Shown piece after piece: positions 40,189-49,272 of a DNA stretch of 64,000 bases. The stretch's first letter is position 1, and each line of letters opens with the position of its first letter. The notes under the pieces were generated by a model. The model made no database searches. It saw only the letters and a program-made list of their open reading frames with translations, and was not told the origin of the DNA. The translations under genes and the position numbers were made by a program. Origin of the DNA: an uncultured SAR86 cluster bacterium. GTDB taxonomy: Bacteria > Pseudomonadota > Gammaproteobacteria > Magnimaribacterales > D2472. The DNA lies in contig CACEAP010000001.1 in assembly GCA_902557645.1 (NCBI GenBank), positions 62,001-126,000 of the forward strand, read 5' to 3'.

Positions 40189-40857
40189 TTATATTTGGTT
40201 TTTTACAAAATCTATAAGCTCTTCAGGCTTATTAATAATATTGCTAGTATATTGATTATTATTAATTGAAAGAGAATATCCATAATAGCAGGCTATAACT
40301 TCTAATCCTGCATTTTTACCTGCCAGCATATCTACTGGATGATCTCCAACATATAGACACTCTGTATTTTTAATATTTAGTTCTTTTAATGCTTTTTCAA
40401 TTCCAATCGGGCTTGGCTTTGACTCTTTTATATCATCTGAACAAACGAGAACTCTAGATCTTTTTAATTCATCAAAATTGTCTATTAAAGGCTCGGCATA
40501 TTCTCTTGGTTTATTTGTAACAATTCCAAATTGTACTTTTTGGTTATTTAAAAATTTAATGAGATGACTTACCCCATCAAATAAGAAAGAATTCTTTAAG
40601 AGATTCTTTTTATACTCAGCCAAAAATTCAATTCTGAGCATATTGAAATCAGGATCGTCTTCATTTATTCCAAATCCTAGAGTAGTAAGTTTTTTAGAGC
40701 CATCAGAGACATGTGACCTTATTAACTGATCATCAAGCCTAGGATACTTATGTTTCAATAGAATGTTATTTAGAGATAGAATGAAATCTGGGGCGGTATC
40801 AACGAGGGTTCCATCTAAATCAAATAAGATTCCTTTAATTTTTTGGTTTTTTTCCAT
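40189..40857 (-). CDS. HAD-family phosphatase (phosphoglycolate phosphatase or MurNAc-6-phosphate phosphatase MupP)
   Basis: 222 residues. Motif I FDLDGTLVDTAPDF with nucleophile Asp at about residue 13, cap domain, motif II IVTNKPREYAEPL, motif III K at SKPSP and motif IV YVGDHPVDMLAGKNAG. Sequence fits Gph, but the gene next to ubiG in Pseudomonas encodes MupP of peptidoglycan recycling, so that role is equally possible. ATG start within the end of ubiG (23-base overlap). Confidence 0.88.
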   Translation of the reverse strand: MEKNQKIKGILFDLDGTLVDTAPDFILSLNNILLKHKYPRLDDQLIRSHVSDGSKKLTTLGFGINEDDPDFNMLRIEFLAEYKKNLLKNSFLFDGVSHLIKFLNNQKVQFGIVTNKPREYAEPLIDNFDELKRSRVLVCSDDIKESKPSPIGIEKALKELNIKNTECLYVGDHPVDMLAGKNAGLEVIACYYGYSLSINNNQYTSNIINKPEELIDFVKNQI

Positions 40858-41539
40858 ACATCATATAGTTTACGCCCAAGTCATTATTTAGGTTGGCTTT
40901 GTGTGTAATCGGGTTATAAAACATTCCTTTGGTTTCTATGAGATTTATATTGGCAACTCTCATATAGGATGCAAGCTCAGAGGGCTTTATAAATTTTGAG
41001 AATTCATGCGTTCCTTTTGGCAATAAATTAAATATATATTCTGCACCAACTATTGCTGTTACCCATGATCGAGGATTTCTATTAATTGTAGATAAGAACA
41101 GGCTTCCGCCAGGTTTCAGTAATTTTGAACATGCGCTAATTAATGATTGTGGATCAGGAACATGTTCTATGACCTCGAGACACGTAACAACATCATATTT
41201 ATCAGACTCTGTTTCCATTAATTCTTCAGCAGTAATTTCAAAATAAGAAATTTTCTTTTTATTTTTTTCAGCATGGTTTTTTGCTATTTTAATACCAGGA
41301 CCAGCAGCATCTATACCACTTACATTACAGTGATATTCATATAAAGCTTCACACAACAAACCACCGCCACAACCAACATCAAGTATATTTAAATTTTCCA
41401 ACTCTATTTTCGATGCAATATACTCAGATCTTAATGGATTTATTATATGAAGTGGTTTAAATTCTCCTTGTGGATCCCACCATCTTTGAGCTAGATCAGC
41501 AAATTTTTCTACTTCAGAACTATCAATATTTTTTGTCAT
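40835..41539 (-). CDS. ubiG: Ubiquinone biosynthesis O-methyltransferase UbiG
   Basis: SAM-dependent methylation of both hydroxyls in ubiquinone synthesis. 234 residues. Diagnostic N-terminal FADLAQRWWDPQGEFKPLHIINPLR, SAM site LDVGCGGGLLCEAL at about residues 53-66, CLEVIEHVPDP, and the membrane-association region HEFSKFIKPSEL. Presence implies ubiquinone and aerobic respiration. ATG start, divergent from pntA over 152 bases. Confidence 0.97.
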   Translation of the reverse strand: MTKNIDSSEVEKFADLAQRWWDPQGEFKPLHIINPLRSEYIASKIELENLNILDVGCGGGLLCEALYEYHCNVSGIDAAGPGIKIAKNHAEKNKKKISYFEITAEELMETESDKYDVVTCLEVIEHVPDPQSLISACSKLLKPGGSLFLSTINRNPRSWVTAIVGAEYIFNLLPKGTHEFSKFIKPSELASYMRVANINLIETKGMFYNPITHKANLNNDLGVNYMMYGKKPKN

Positions 41540-41571
41540 TTTTAATTATATAAGTCTTAAATTTATTAATT

Positions 41572-41588
41572 TTGTAGTAAAACTACAA
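41572..41588. promoter_or_regulatory. Inverted repeat between ubiG and pntA
   Basis: TTGTAGT (41572-41578) and ACTACAA (41582-41588) with a 3-base spacer, a perfect 7-bp dyad in the divergent gap. Operator-like by position; no regulator is suggested by the sequence. Confidence 0.35.
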
Positions 41589-41691
41589 TTATTTTCTATC
41601 TCTAAACCTGTGTTTTAGATGATTTTACAAACTAATTGACTTTAAATACTATTATGATTAACTTCACTACATAATAATTTAAATTCAATAC

Positions 41692-42810
41692 GTGATTATA
41701 TCTGCTTTAAAGTCAAATGACTCGAGAGATTCAAGATCTCCTATTCATCCTGACACTGTTTCTGCGTTAACCACTTTAGGCGCTGAAATTCTTTTTGAAA
41801 AGGATGTAGGTTTTGGGATATATACTTCGAATGAAGATTTTGTAGCTAAAGGTTTGCAACAGGCTTCTCGAACTGACTGTATTCAAAAATCTGATATGGT
41901 TATTTCTTTACAACCTTTGCCTGAAGACGAGATTAAATCAATGAAAAAAGGTTCGACTCTTATAGGCATAATGAATCCTTTTTCTAACCAATCATTAATA
42001 GATTTGTGTGCTCAGCAGAATATTAATCTTGTAAGTATGGAATTTATTCCAAGAATTACAAGAGCACAAAAGATGGATGTTTTGAGTTCTCAAGCAAATT
42101 TAGCTGGCTATGCAGCCGTAATTGAATCTGCAAACCATCTTTCTAATGCTCTGCCTATGATGATGACCGCAGCTGGAACATTAAAGCCTGCAAAAGTATT
42201 TGTTATAGGTGTAGGTGTTGCAGGCCTTCAAGCAATAGCAACTGCTAAAAGATTAGGTGCAAGAGTGGAAGCTTTTGACACCAGAGATGTTGTTGAAGAG
42301 CAAGTAAAATCTTTAGGCGCAAAGTTTGTAAAAATAGATCTTGGAGAAACAGGTGAAACAGATCAAGGCTATGCAAAGGAATTAACTTCAGAACAAATTG
42401 AAAAACAAAAAGAATTGCAATCTTTGGTGTGCGCCAGATCAGATATAGTTATAACAACTGCACAGTTATTTGGAAGGCCTGCACCTCAAATTATAGATAA
42501 TAATACTATAAGAAAAATGAAACCTGGAAGCGTCATTTTTGATATGGCTGTAGAGTCAGGTGGCAATGTAGAAGGCTCAGTTGCTGATGAGGTTGTAATA
42601 AATAATGGAGTAAAAATAGTGGGAATTTCTAATCTAGCTTCAAAAGTTTCTAGTCATGCATCTTTAGCATTATCAAACAACCTTAATCATTGGATTTGTG
42701 ACTTTTATAGTAAAGATGACAATAAGATAAATTTTGATTTTGATGATGAAATTATCAAAAGTAGCGTTTTAGTTCATGAAGGTAAAGTTATGAATGAGAG
42801 GTTTAAGTAA
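41692..42810 (+). CDS. pntA: NAD(P) transhydrogenase subunit alpha, soluble domain (part 1)
   Basis: dI domain binding NAD(H) in the proton-driven transhydrogenase that makes NADPH. 372 residues. N-terminal alanine-dehydrogenase-like lobe ends in MNPFSNQSL...SMEFIPRITRAQ; Rossmann loop VIGVGVAGLQAIATAKRLGARVEAFDTR at about residues 168-195; RSDIVITTAQLFGRPAPQII. GTG start at 41692 without an evident Shine-Dalgarno. Split-alpha arrangement (three genes), as in Pseudomonas and Rhodospirillum. Confidence 0.96.
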   Translation: MIISALKSNDSRDSRSPIHPDTVSALTTLGAEILFEKDVGFGIYTSNEDFVAKGLQQASRTDCIQKSDMVISLQPLPEDEIKSMKKGSTLIGIMNPFSNQSLIDLCAQQNINLVSMEFIPRITRAQKMDVLSSQANLAGYAAVIESANHLSNALPMMMTAAGTLKPAKVFVIGVGVAGLQAIATAKRLGARVEAFDTRDVVEEQVKSLGAKFVKIDLGETGETDQGYAKELTSEQIEKQKELQSLVCARSDIVITTAQLFGRPAPQIIDNNTIRKMKPGSVIFDMAVESGGNVEGSVADEVVINNGVKIVGISNLASKVSSHASLALSNNLNHWICDFYSKDDNKINFDFDDEIIKSSVLVHEGKVMNERFK

Positions 42811-43082
42811 TGGAAACATATATGTTATTAGGTTTTGTATTAATTCTTTCAATTTATCTTGGTCTAGAATTGATATCTAAAGTTCCTAGTACGCTTCATA
42901 CGCCTTTAATGTCTGGAGCAAATGCAATATCAGGAATAGCATTGGTTGGAGCCCTCGTTTTATCTCAGGATGGAGATTTACAAACAACATTAGCTTTCCT
43001 AGCAGTCGTTTTTGCTTCAATCAATGTATTTGGTGGTTATTTGGTTACCAATAGAATGCTTAAGATGTTCAAGAAGAAATAA
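42810..43082 (+). CDS. pntAB: NAD(P) transhydrogenase subunit alpha, membrane part (part 2)
   Basis: 90 residues with three membrane helices: residues 5-22, 33-51 and 58-78. STLHTPLMSGANAISGIALVGAL is the conserved proton-channel segment of the dII alpha part. ATG overlaps the pntA stop by one base; one base separates it from pntB. Confidence 0.95.
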   Translation: METYMLLGFVLILSIYLGLELISKVPSTLHTPLMSGANAISGIALVGALVLSQDGDLQTTLAFLAVVFASINVFGGYLVTNRMLKMFKKK

Positions 43083-43083
43083 T

Positions 43084-44466
43084 ATGGATATCTTATCAAT
43101 TAACATTCCAACCATTCAAAATATTACTTACATAATAGCTTCAGTATTATTTATAACAGGTATCAAAATGCTTGGAAAGGAATCCACAGCTGTTAAAGGT
43201 AATTTTCTATCTGCTTTAGCTATGTTCATTGCAGTTGCAATAACATGTATTGGGATAGTTAATCCTCTGCTGTTATTTTCAGGAATAATAATTGGAGCAA
43301 TTGTAGGTTCTATAATAGCTTTAAAAGTTAAAATGACATCAATACCAGAAATGGTTGCATTATTTAATGGCTTTGGAGGCCTAGCAACATTTTTAATTGC
43401 ATGGTCTGAATTTAATAATAACCCTGAAAGCTTTTTCCAATCTGCACTTGTAATGATTACTCTTGCAATTGGAGGTATTACATTTACAGGCAGCTTGGTT
43501 GCATATGGAAAACTATCTGAAAAACTAAAAATTGCCAAAACTTCATTTATTACAAAAATATTTACAACAATTTTTTATATAGCTTTAGCATTTTTATGCT
43601 ACTCCATCTTTGTTACTCCATTTATTGTTCAAAGTTTTGAATTCTTTACTATTTTAATAATTTTAGTTCTGCTTGGTGGCATAGGTTTTGTACTTCCTAT
43701 TGGGGGTGGAGACATGCCGGTAGTGATTTCTTTATTAAATTCTTTTTCAGGAATAGCTGCTGCATTTGCAGGTCTACTATTATTTAATAATGTTTTGATA
43801 GTGGCTGGTTCATTGGTAGGAGCAAGTGGTCTTATTCTTACTGTAATAATGGCAAAAGCTATGAATCGCTCGATTGGCAATATTCTCTTTGTTGGATATG
43901 CTAGTTCAGGAACTTCTGCTACATCTGAAGAGCAAGGAGAAATAAACCCTATCTCTGTATCTGATGCATATTTGATTTTAGAAAATGCAAGTTCAGTCCT
44001 TATTGTTCCAGGTTATGGAATGGCTGTTGCTCAGGCTCAACATACAGTCCGAGAGCTAGGTGAATTATTAGAGGAAAATGGAACAGAGGTTAAATATGGC
44101 ATCCATCCTGTAGCAGGAAGAATGCCCGGACATATGAATGTTCTTTTAGCAGAAGCTAATGTTTCTTATGATGTTTTAGCTGAGCCTGATGATGTAAACC
44201 CAACAATGGATGTTGTTGATGTTGCTGTTGTAATTGGAGCGAATGATGTCGTCAATCCCTCTGCAACTGAAGAACCAGGCAGTCCAATATACGGCATGCC
44301 TATTATAGAAGTTCATAATGCTAAAACTGTTTTTGTATTAAAACGTTCAATGTCATCTGGCTTTGCAGGTGTTCAAAATCCTTTATTTTTTAAATCTAAT
44401 ACCAGGATGCTTTTTGGAGATGCTAAGGAATCAATTAGCGGCCTAGTATCTGAATTTAAAGACTAA
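43084..44466 (+). CDS. pntB: NAD(P) transhydrogenase subunit beta
   Basis: 460 residues from ATG 43084; an upstream in-frame ATG at 43012 lies inside pntAB and is rejected. About nine membrane helices in the first 270 residues (dII), including GGGDMPVVISLLNSFSGIAAA, then the NADP-binding dIII domain with VPGYGMAVAQAQHTVREL, GIHPVAGRMPGHMNVLLAEA and GANDVVNP. Completes the proton pump coupling NADH oxidation to NADPH formation. Transhydrogenase here may be the main NADPH source. Confidence 0.97.
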   Translation: MDILSINIPTIQNITYIIASVLFITGIKMLGKESTAVKGNFLSALAMFIAVAITCIGIVNPLLLFSGIIIGAIVGSIIALKVKMTSIPEMVALFNGFGGLATFLIAWSEFNNNPESFFQSALVMITLAIGGITFTGSLVAYGKLSEKLKIAKTSFITKIFTTIFYIALAFLCYSIFVTPFIVQSFEFFTILIILVLLGGIGFVLPIGGGDMPVVISLLNSFSGIAAAFAGLLLFNNVLIVAGSLVGASGLILTVIMAKAMNRSIGNILFVGYASSGTSATSEEQGEINPISVSDAYLILENASSVLIVPGYGMAVAQAQHTVRELGELLEENGTEVKYGIHPVAGRMPGHMNVLLAEANVSYDVLAEPDDVNPTMDVVDVAVVIGANDVVNPSATEEPGSPIYGMPIIEVHNAKTVFVLKRSMSSGFAGVQNPLFFKSNTRMLFGDAKESISGLVSEFKD

Positions 44467-44481
44467 AAAAGCCTGATTTTA

Positions 44482-44490
44482 TGTTAAAAT
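44482..44490 (+). promoter_or_regulatory. Extended -10 promoter element for gyrA
   Basis: TGTTAAAAT fits the extended -10 pattern TGnTATAAT with one mismatch, 58 bases before the gyrA ATG. A -35 match is not evident, as expected for extended -10 promoters. Would drive gyrA and the long downstream run. Confidence 0.45.
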
Positions 44491-44493
44491 AAA

Positions 44494-44520
44494 GCTCTAA
44501 ATAGAGCAGTAATTCTGCTC
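44494..44520 (+). promoter_or_regulatory. Two overlapping hairpins in the gyrA leader
   Basis: GCTCT-AAAT-AGAGC (44494-44507) and GAGCAG-TAATT-CTGCTC (44504-44520) share bases and so exclude each other. The second is followed by ATAATTTTTA and could act as a weak intrinsic terminator (for pntB) or an attenuator for gyrA. Confidence 0.45.
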
Positions 44521-44547
44521 ATAATTTTTACCAAATAAGACCCAAAA

Positions 44548-47109
44548 ATGAGCGATTTTGCAAAAGAAATAATTAACGTAAATATTCAAGATGAATTAAA
44601 ACAATCATACTTAAGTTACGCATTAAGTGTTATTCACGGTAGAGCGCTTCCTGATATTAGAGATGGCTTAAAACCAGTTCATAGAAGAATACTATTTGCT
44701 ATGCATGATCTAAAAAATACCTATAACAAGCCTTATAAAAAGTCAGCAAGAGTAGTTGGAGATGTTATAGGTAAATACCATCCACATGGCGATAGTGCAG
44801 TTTATGAGGCTATGGTTAGAATGGCACAAGATTTTTCTATGAGGTATATGGTTGTAGAAGGTCAGGGCAATTTTGGATCTATTGACGGTGATCGTCCTGC
44901 TGCAATGAGATATACAGAAGTTAGAATGGCTAAAATTACCGATCAAATGCTTGGTGATCTTGAAAAAGATACAGTTTCTTTTTCACCAAACTATGATGGC
45001 AGTGAATTTATTCCAGATGTTTTGCCTACCAAGATACCTAATCTTCTTATTAATGGCTCTTCAGGTATTGCTGTTGGTATGGCAACTAACATACCTCCGC
45101 ACAATCTTACAGAAGTCATTAATGGTTGTTTAAGGCTCTTAAGTAACCCAAAAACTTCAATAGATGAGCTTATTCAAGATATTTCAGGTCCAGATTTTCC
45201 TACAGGTGGAACTATTGATGGAAAAGCTGGCATTTACGAAGCCTACAAAACAGGAAGAGGAATAATACACATTAGATCTAATACAACAATTGAAGAAGAT
45301 AAGAATGGCAAACAATCAATAGTCGTCAATGAAATTCCTTATATGGTTAATAAAGCAAAAATGCTTGAAAAAATTGCTGAACTTGTAAAAGAAAAAAAGA
45401 TTGAAGGTATAACAGAAATTCGTGATGAGTCTGATAAAGATGGCTTGAGAGTGGTTATTGAGGTTAGAAAGGGAGATTCGGTAGAAGTGCTTGAAAATAA
45501 TCTATTTTCTCAGACACAACTTGAACAATCCTTTGGCATTAATTTAACTGTTCTTTCAGAGGGCCAACCAAAAGAGGTTAATTTAAAAGAAATTCTTGAA
45601 GCCTTTATTGGGCATAGAAAAGATATTATTACAAAGAGAACAATATTTGATCTAAAAAAAGCAAAAGAAAGAGGTCATATTGTTGAAGGTTTGATGGTTG
45701 CTATAGCAAATATAGATGAAGTTATAACAATAATAAAAAAATCAAAAGATCCCAAAGTGGCTGCTGCAGCTTTGGTAAAAAAATCATGGAAAGCTGGTCC
45801 TGTTGAGGCAATTCTTAAGAAGGTAGGCAAAGATGCTTGTAAGCCATCAAATGTAGGAGCTGAGTATGGATTAAAAGGAAAAAAATATAAACTTTCTCCA
45901 GAACAAGCAAAAGCAATTCTTGAATTAAGACTAGGAAGACTAACAGGCTTAGAGCAAGATAATTTAAATGCTGAATTTAATGACATAGTTACAAAGATTT
46001 TAGAATTACAAAAAATTCTTGATGATAAGTCTACACTTGAAGCTTTATTAGTTAGCGAGCTTAATGAAATAAAAGATAATTTTGGCGATGAAAGGCGGAC
46101 ATTGATTAATGATACTAGAAGAGGTATCACTAATGAGGATCTCATTCCAGAAGAAACGAGAGTACTCACTATTTCAAGAAGTGGTTATGCTAAGACTCAG
46201 CCTTTAGATGAATATCGTGAACAAAAAAGAGGCGGTCAAGGCAAGGCCGCAGCTTCAGTAAAAGAAGAAGATCTGATACAAAACCTTTATGTGTTAAGCA
46301 GCCATACTCAAATATTATGTTTTACAACAAAAGGTAAAGTTTTTTGGCTAAAAGTATATGAGATCCCTGTTGCCAGCAGAACATCTAAAGGCAGACCTCT
46401 AGTGAATATGCTTAACTTAGATGATGATGAGTCTGTCAGTGAAATACTGCCAGTTGGAGAATTTTCTGATGATAAGTTTATTTTTATGGCTACAAAAAAT
46501 GGGACAACTAAGAAAACAAATTTAAGCCTCTTTAGCAAGAAATATAAATCAGGTATAAAAGCTATTAATCTTGATGATGATGATCGGCTTATTGGGACTG
46601 CAATTACTGATGGAAATCAGCAAATACTTTTAGCTTCTTCAGCAGGCAAATTAATTCGATTTAATGAAGAGCATGTAAGGCATATGGGTAGAACTGCAAG
46701 AGGTGTAAGAGGTATGAAGCTAAAGAAAGGTGAAAAAATTATTTCACTAATGATAGCTGACAATACCAAAACAGTATTATGTGTTTCTGAGAATGGCTAT
46801 GGAAAGAAAACTAACTTAGATGACTTTCCATCACATAATAGAGGTGGTCAAGGAGTTATTTCTATGAAAACAAGTGAAAGAAATGGTGCTATGGTTTCTT
46901 CTGCATTAGTTAATGATGACGCAGGCATAATGCTTATTAGTGATAAGGGGACTATGATTAGAACTTCCGTATCTCAAATACCCACTTTAAGTAGAAATAC
47001 TCAAGGGGTAAAAGTTATTACTCCAAAAGAGGGTGAAAAACTAATCGAGTGTGTAACAATTCCAGATGATGGCGAAGATGATGACGCCAAGGATGGAGCA
47101 TCTGAATAA
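44548..47109 (+). CDS. gyrA: DNA gyrase subunit A
   Basis: ATP-dependent negative supercoiling with GyrB. 853 residues. Catalytic Tyr122 in [10 protein letters not shown]; the residues corresponding to E. coli 83 and 87 are Ser83 and Glu87 ([12 protein letters not shown]); GyrA box RGGQGKAA near residue 560; six-bladed C-terminal pinwheel with repeated GKxxR-type turns and an acidic tail ([11 protein letters not shown]). ATG start; stop overlaps serC ATG. Heads a run in which eight successive junctions overlap. Confidence 0.98.
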   Translation: MSDFAKEIINVNIQDELKQSYLSYALSVIHGRALPDIRDGLKPVHRRILFAMHDLKNTYNKPYKKSARVVGDVIGKYHPHGDSAVYEAMVRMAQDFSMRYMVVEGQGNFGSIDGDRPAAMRYTEVRMAKITDQMLGDLEKDTVSFSPNYDGSEFIPDVLPTKIPNLLINGSSGIAVGMATNIPPHNLTEVINGCLRLLSNPKTSIDELIQDISGPDFPTGGTIDGKAGIYEAYKTGRGIIHIRSNTTIEEDKNGKQSIVVNEIPYMVNKAKMLEKIAELVKEKKIEGITEIRDESDKDGLRVVIEVRKGDSVEVLENNLFSQTQLEQSFGINLTVLSEGQPKEVNLKEILEAFIGHRKDIITKRTIFDLKKAKERGHIVEGLMVAIANIDEVITIIKKSKDPKVAAAALVKKSWKAGPVEAILKKVGKDACKPSNVGAEYGLKGKKYKLSPEQAKAILELRLGRLTGLEQDNLNAEFNDIVTKILELQKILDDKSTLEALLVSELNEIKDNFGDERRTLINDTRRGITNEDLIPEETRVLTISRSGYAKTQPLDEYREQKRGGQGKAAASVKEEDLIQNLYVLSSHTQILCFTTKGKVFWLKVYEIPVASRTSKGRPLVNMLNLDDDESVSEILPVGEFSDDKFIFMATKNGTTKKTNLSLFSKKYKSGIKAINLDDDDRLIGTAITDGNQQILLASSAGKLIRFNEEHVRHMGRTARGVRGMKLKKGEKIISLMIADNTKTVLCVSENGYGKKTNLDDFPSHNRGGQGVISMKTSERNGAMVSSALVNDDAGIMLISDKGTMIRTSVSQIPTLSRNTQGVKVITPKEGEKLIECVTIPDDGEDDDAKDGASE

Positions 47110-48185
47110 TGAGAGTCAGAAATTTCTGTGCTGGACCTGCAGCTATACCTGAACCAGTTTTAGAAGAAGTTAGATCAGAATTACTTGAATGGGGTAATGC
47201 TGGCATGTCAATTATGGAAATGAGTCATAGGTCCTCGATCTTTGATGAAGTTGCTTCAAATGCTAAACAAGACTTTATTGAGCTTTTGGATATTCCAGAC
47301 GAATATGATGTTCTATTTCTTCAAGGCGGAGCAACTCATCAGTTTTCCATGGTTCCATTAAACTTCTCATCACAAGAAGATTCAGCAGATTATCTAGTGA
47401 CTGGAGCATGGTCAAAAAAAGCAATTGTAGAAGGCCAGAAATACTCAAAAATAAATATAGTTGCTTCATCAGAAGCAGACAATTTTACGCATGCTCCAGA
47501 TTCCAAACTTTGGAATTTAGATTCTAATGCTAAATATTTTCACTATGCTCCTAATGAGACTATTCAAGGCGTAGCAATTCATCAGCCACCAGATATAGAT
47601 ACTCCAATAGTCGCAGATATGTCTTCAGTTATATTGAGTGAACCAATTGATGTGTCAAAATTTAGTTTGATTTATGCAGGAGCTCAAAAAAATATCGGGC
47701 CTGCAGGCTTAACTATAGTTATTATCCAAAAAGAAATGTTTGAAAAAGAAAATTCAAGCAATTCAAATATTCTTAGATATAGTCAACATTCTAAGAATAA
47801 TTCAATGTTAAATACACCCCCAACATTTGCATGGTACATGGCTGGTAAGGTTTTTAAATGGCTAAAATCAGAGGGTGGTCTAGAAGTCATATGTAAGAAG
47901 AACCATTTTAAAGCTAATACCCTCTATCAATACATTGATGAATCTAATTTTTTCTCAAATCCAGTAGCTGTTGAAAATAGATCGATTATGAATATACCAT
48001 TTATTTTGGCCGACAATAATCTTGATTCATTATTTATAGAGCAGGCTGAGCAAAATGGATTACTCAATCTAAAAGGCCATAGATCTTTAGGAGGAATGCG
48101 TGCGAGCATATATAATGCCATGCCTATTGAGGGTGTTCATGATCTAATAGAGTTCATGAAAGATTTTGAAAAAACGAATGGTTAA
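47109..48185 (+). CDS. serC: Phosphoserine aminotransferase
   Basis: Makes phosphoserine from 3-phosphohydroxypyruvate and serves pyridoxal phosphate synthesis. 358 residues. FCAGPAAIPEPVL, GMSIMEMSHRS, LQGGATHQFSMVPLN, and the PLP lysine in YAGAQKNIGPAGLT near residue 196. ATG overlaps the gyrA stop by one base. gyrA-serC-pheA order as in Pseudomonas. Confidence 0.97.
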   Translation: MRVRNFCAGPAAIPEPVLEEVRSELLEWGNAGMSIMEMSHRSSIFDEVASNAKQDFIELLDIPDEYDVLFLQGGATHQFSMVPLNFSSQEDSADYLVTGAWSKKAIVEGQKYSKINIVASSEADNFTHAPDSKLWNLDSNAKYFHYAPNETIQGVAIHQPPDIDTPIVADMSSVILSEPIDVSKFSLIYAGAQKNIGPAGLTIVIIQKEMFEKENSSNSNILRYSQHSKNNSMLNTPPTFAWYMAGKVFKWLKSEGGLEVICKKNHFKANTLYQYIDESNFFSNPVAVENRSIMNIPFILADNNLDSLFIEQAEQNGLLNLKGHRSLGGMRASIYNAMPIEGVHDLIEFMKDFEKTNG

Positions 48186-49272
48186 AAAAGTGAGTAAAGA
48201 AAACTTAAAAAAATATCGTAACAAAATAGATATTATTGATAATAAGCTGCTTAAATTAATGCAAACTAGGGCAGATCTTGCCTATAAGATTGGACATATT
48301 AAGTCTAAACTTAATCCCAACTCATCACTATACAAACCTGATAGAGAAGCAGAAGTATTAAGAAATATACTGAAGGAGAATGAAGGCAAAATATCAGACA
48401 ACAAGGTAAAAGTTATTTTTAGAGAATTAATTGCAGCCTGCCTGTCATTAGAAGAAGAAATCAAAATTTGTTATTTAGGGCCAGAAGGTACCCATTCTGA
48501 GGCTGCATTGATAAATAAATTTGGCTCTTCAGCAATAAGAGTTCCTGCAATTTCAATAGAAGATGTTTTTAGAAAAATCCAAGGTAATGAGGTTTCCCTG
48601 GGCATAGTCCCTGTTGAGAACTCATCCGAAGGTGTAATAAATTCAACGCTTAATTCATTAGCGGACCATAATCTAAAGATATGTGGTGAAAGTTATTTTA
48701 AGATTCATCACCAGCTTGCATCAGCCAATAAAATAAACTTTAAAAATGCTAAAGTTATTGCTTCTCACCCTCAAGCTATTGGCCAATGCTCCAAATGGAT
48801 CGAAGCAAATCTTGGTAATATTGAAAGAAAGATTATGAGCAGTTCAGCTGAAGCTGCTAAATTTGCTAAAAACAATAAAAATGCTATCTGTATAGTAAAT
48901 AATCTTGCTGTAGAGAAATATAAACTTTTTTGCCAAGCAAAAAATATTGAAGATAATCTTAATAATCAAACACGATTTCTGGTTATAGGAACCGAGTCAG
49001 TTGGAAAAACAAAAAAAGATAAGACCTCATTTCTAATTCAAACAGAAAATAAACCAGGAGCCTTGCTAAAAATTCTTAAACCATTTGAAAAGAAAAATAT
49101 TAATTTAAATAAAATAGAAACTAGACCATCTAGAACTTTATCCGAAGCGCATGACTTTTTTATCGATATTGAAGGTCATCAACAAGATAGAAAAATTAAG
49201 GCTACTATAGAAGAAATTCAATCAGCAGTCGCCTCTTTAAGAATTCTAGGATCATATCCAGAAGATTCATGA
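48178..49272 (+). CDS. pheA: Chorismate mutase/prephenate dehydratase
   Basis: Bifunctional enzyme for phenylpyruvate. I choose ATG 48178 (364 residues); a TTG four codons upstream and a GTG at 48190 are alternatives. AroQ chorismate mutase at residues 1-90 (YRNKIDIIDNKLLKLMQTRADLAYKIG), prephenate dehydratase from CYLGPEGTHSEAA with VPVENSSEGVINSTLN and TRFLVIG, and a C-terminal ACT domain (NKPGALLKILKPFEKKNINLNKIETRPS) for Phe feedback. Overlaps serC by 8 and hisC by 4 bases. Confidence 0.96.
   Translation: MVKKVSKENLKKYRNKIDIIDNKLLKLMQTRADLAYKIGHIKSKLNPNSSLYKPDREAEVLRNILKENEGKISDNKVKVIFRELIAACLSLEEEIKICYLGPEGTHSEAALINKFGSSAIRVPAISIEDVFRKIQGNEVSLGIVPVENSSEGVINSTLNSLADHNLKICGESYFKIHHQLASANKINFKNAKVIASHPQAIGQCSKWIEANLGNIERKIMSSSAEAAKFAKNNKNAICIVNNLAVEKYKLFCQAKNIEDNLNNQTRFLVIGTESVGKTKKDKTSFLIQTENKPGALLKILKPFEKKNINLNKIETRPSRTLSEAHDFFIDIEGHQQDRKIKATIEEIQSAVASLRILGSYPEDS

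Noticed and set aside
41636-41658. Sigma-70 promoter for pntA from TTGACT
   Set aside because: The best -10-like hexamers lie 8-11 bases downstream, not 16-18.
43012-43083. Upstream start of pntB within pntAB
   Set aside because: Frame-shadow of pntAB; ATG 43084 directly after its stop gives the standard protein.
44548-44600. Chromosomal origin near gyrA
   Set aside because: No dnaA, dnaN, gyrB or DnaA-box cluster in the window.
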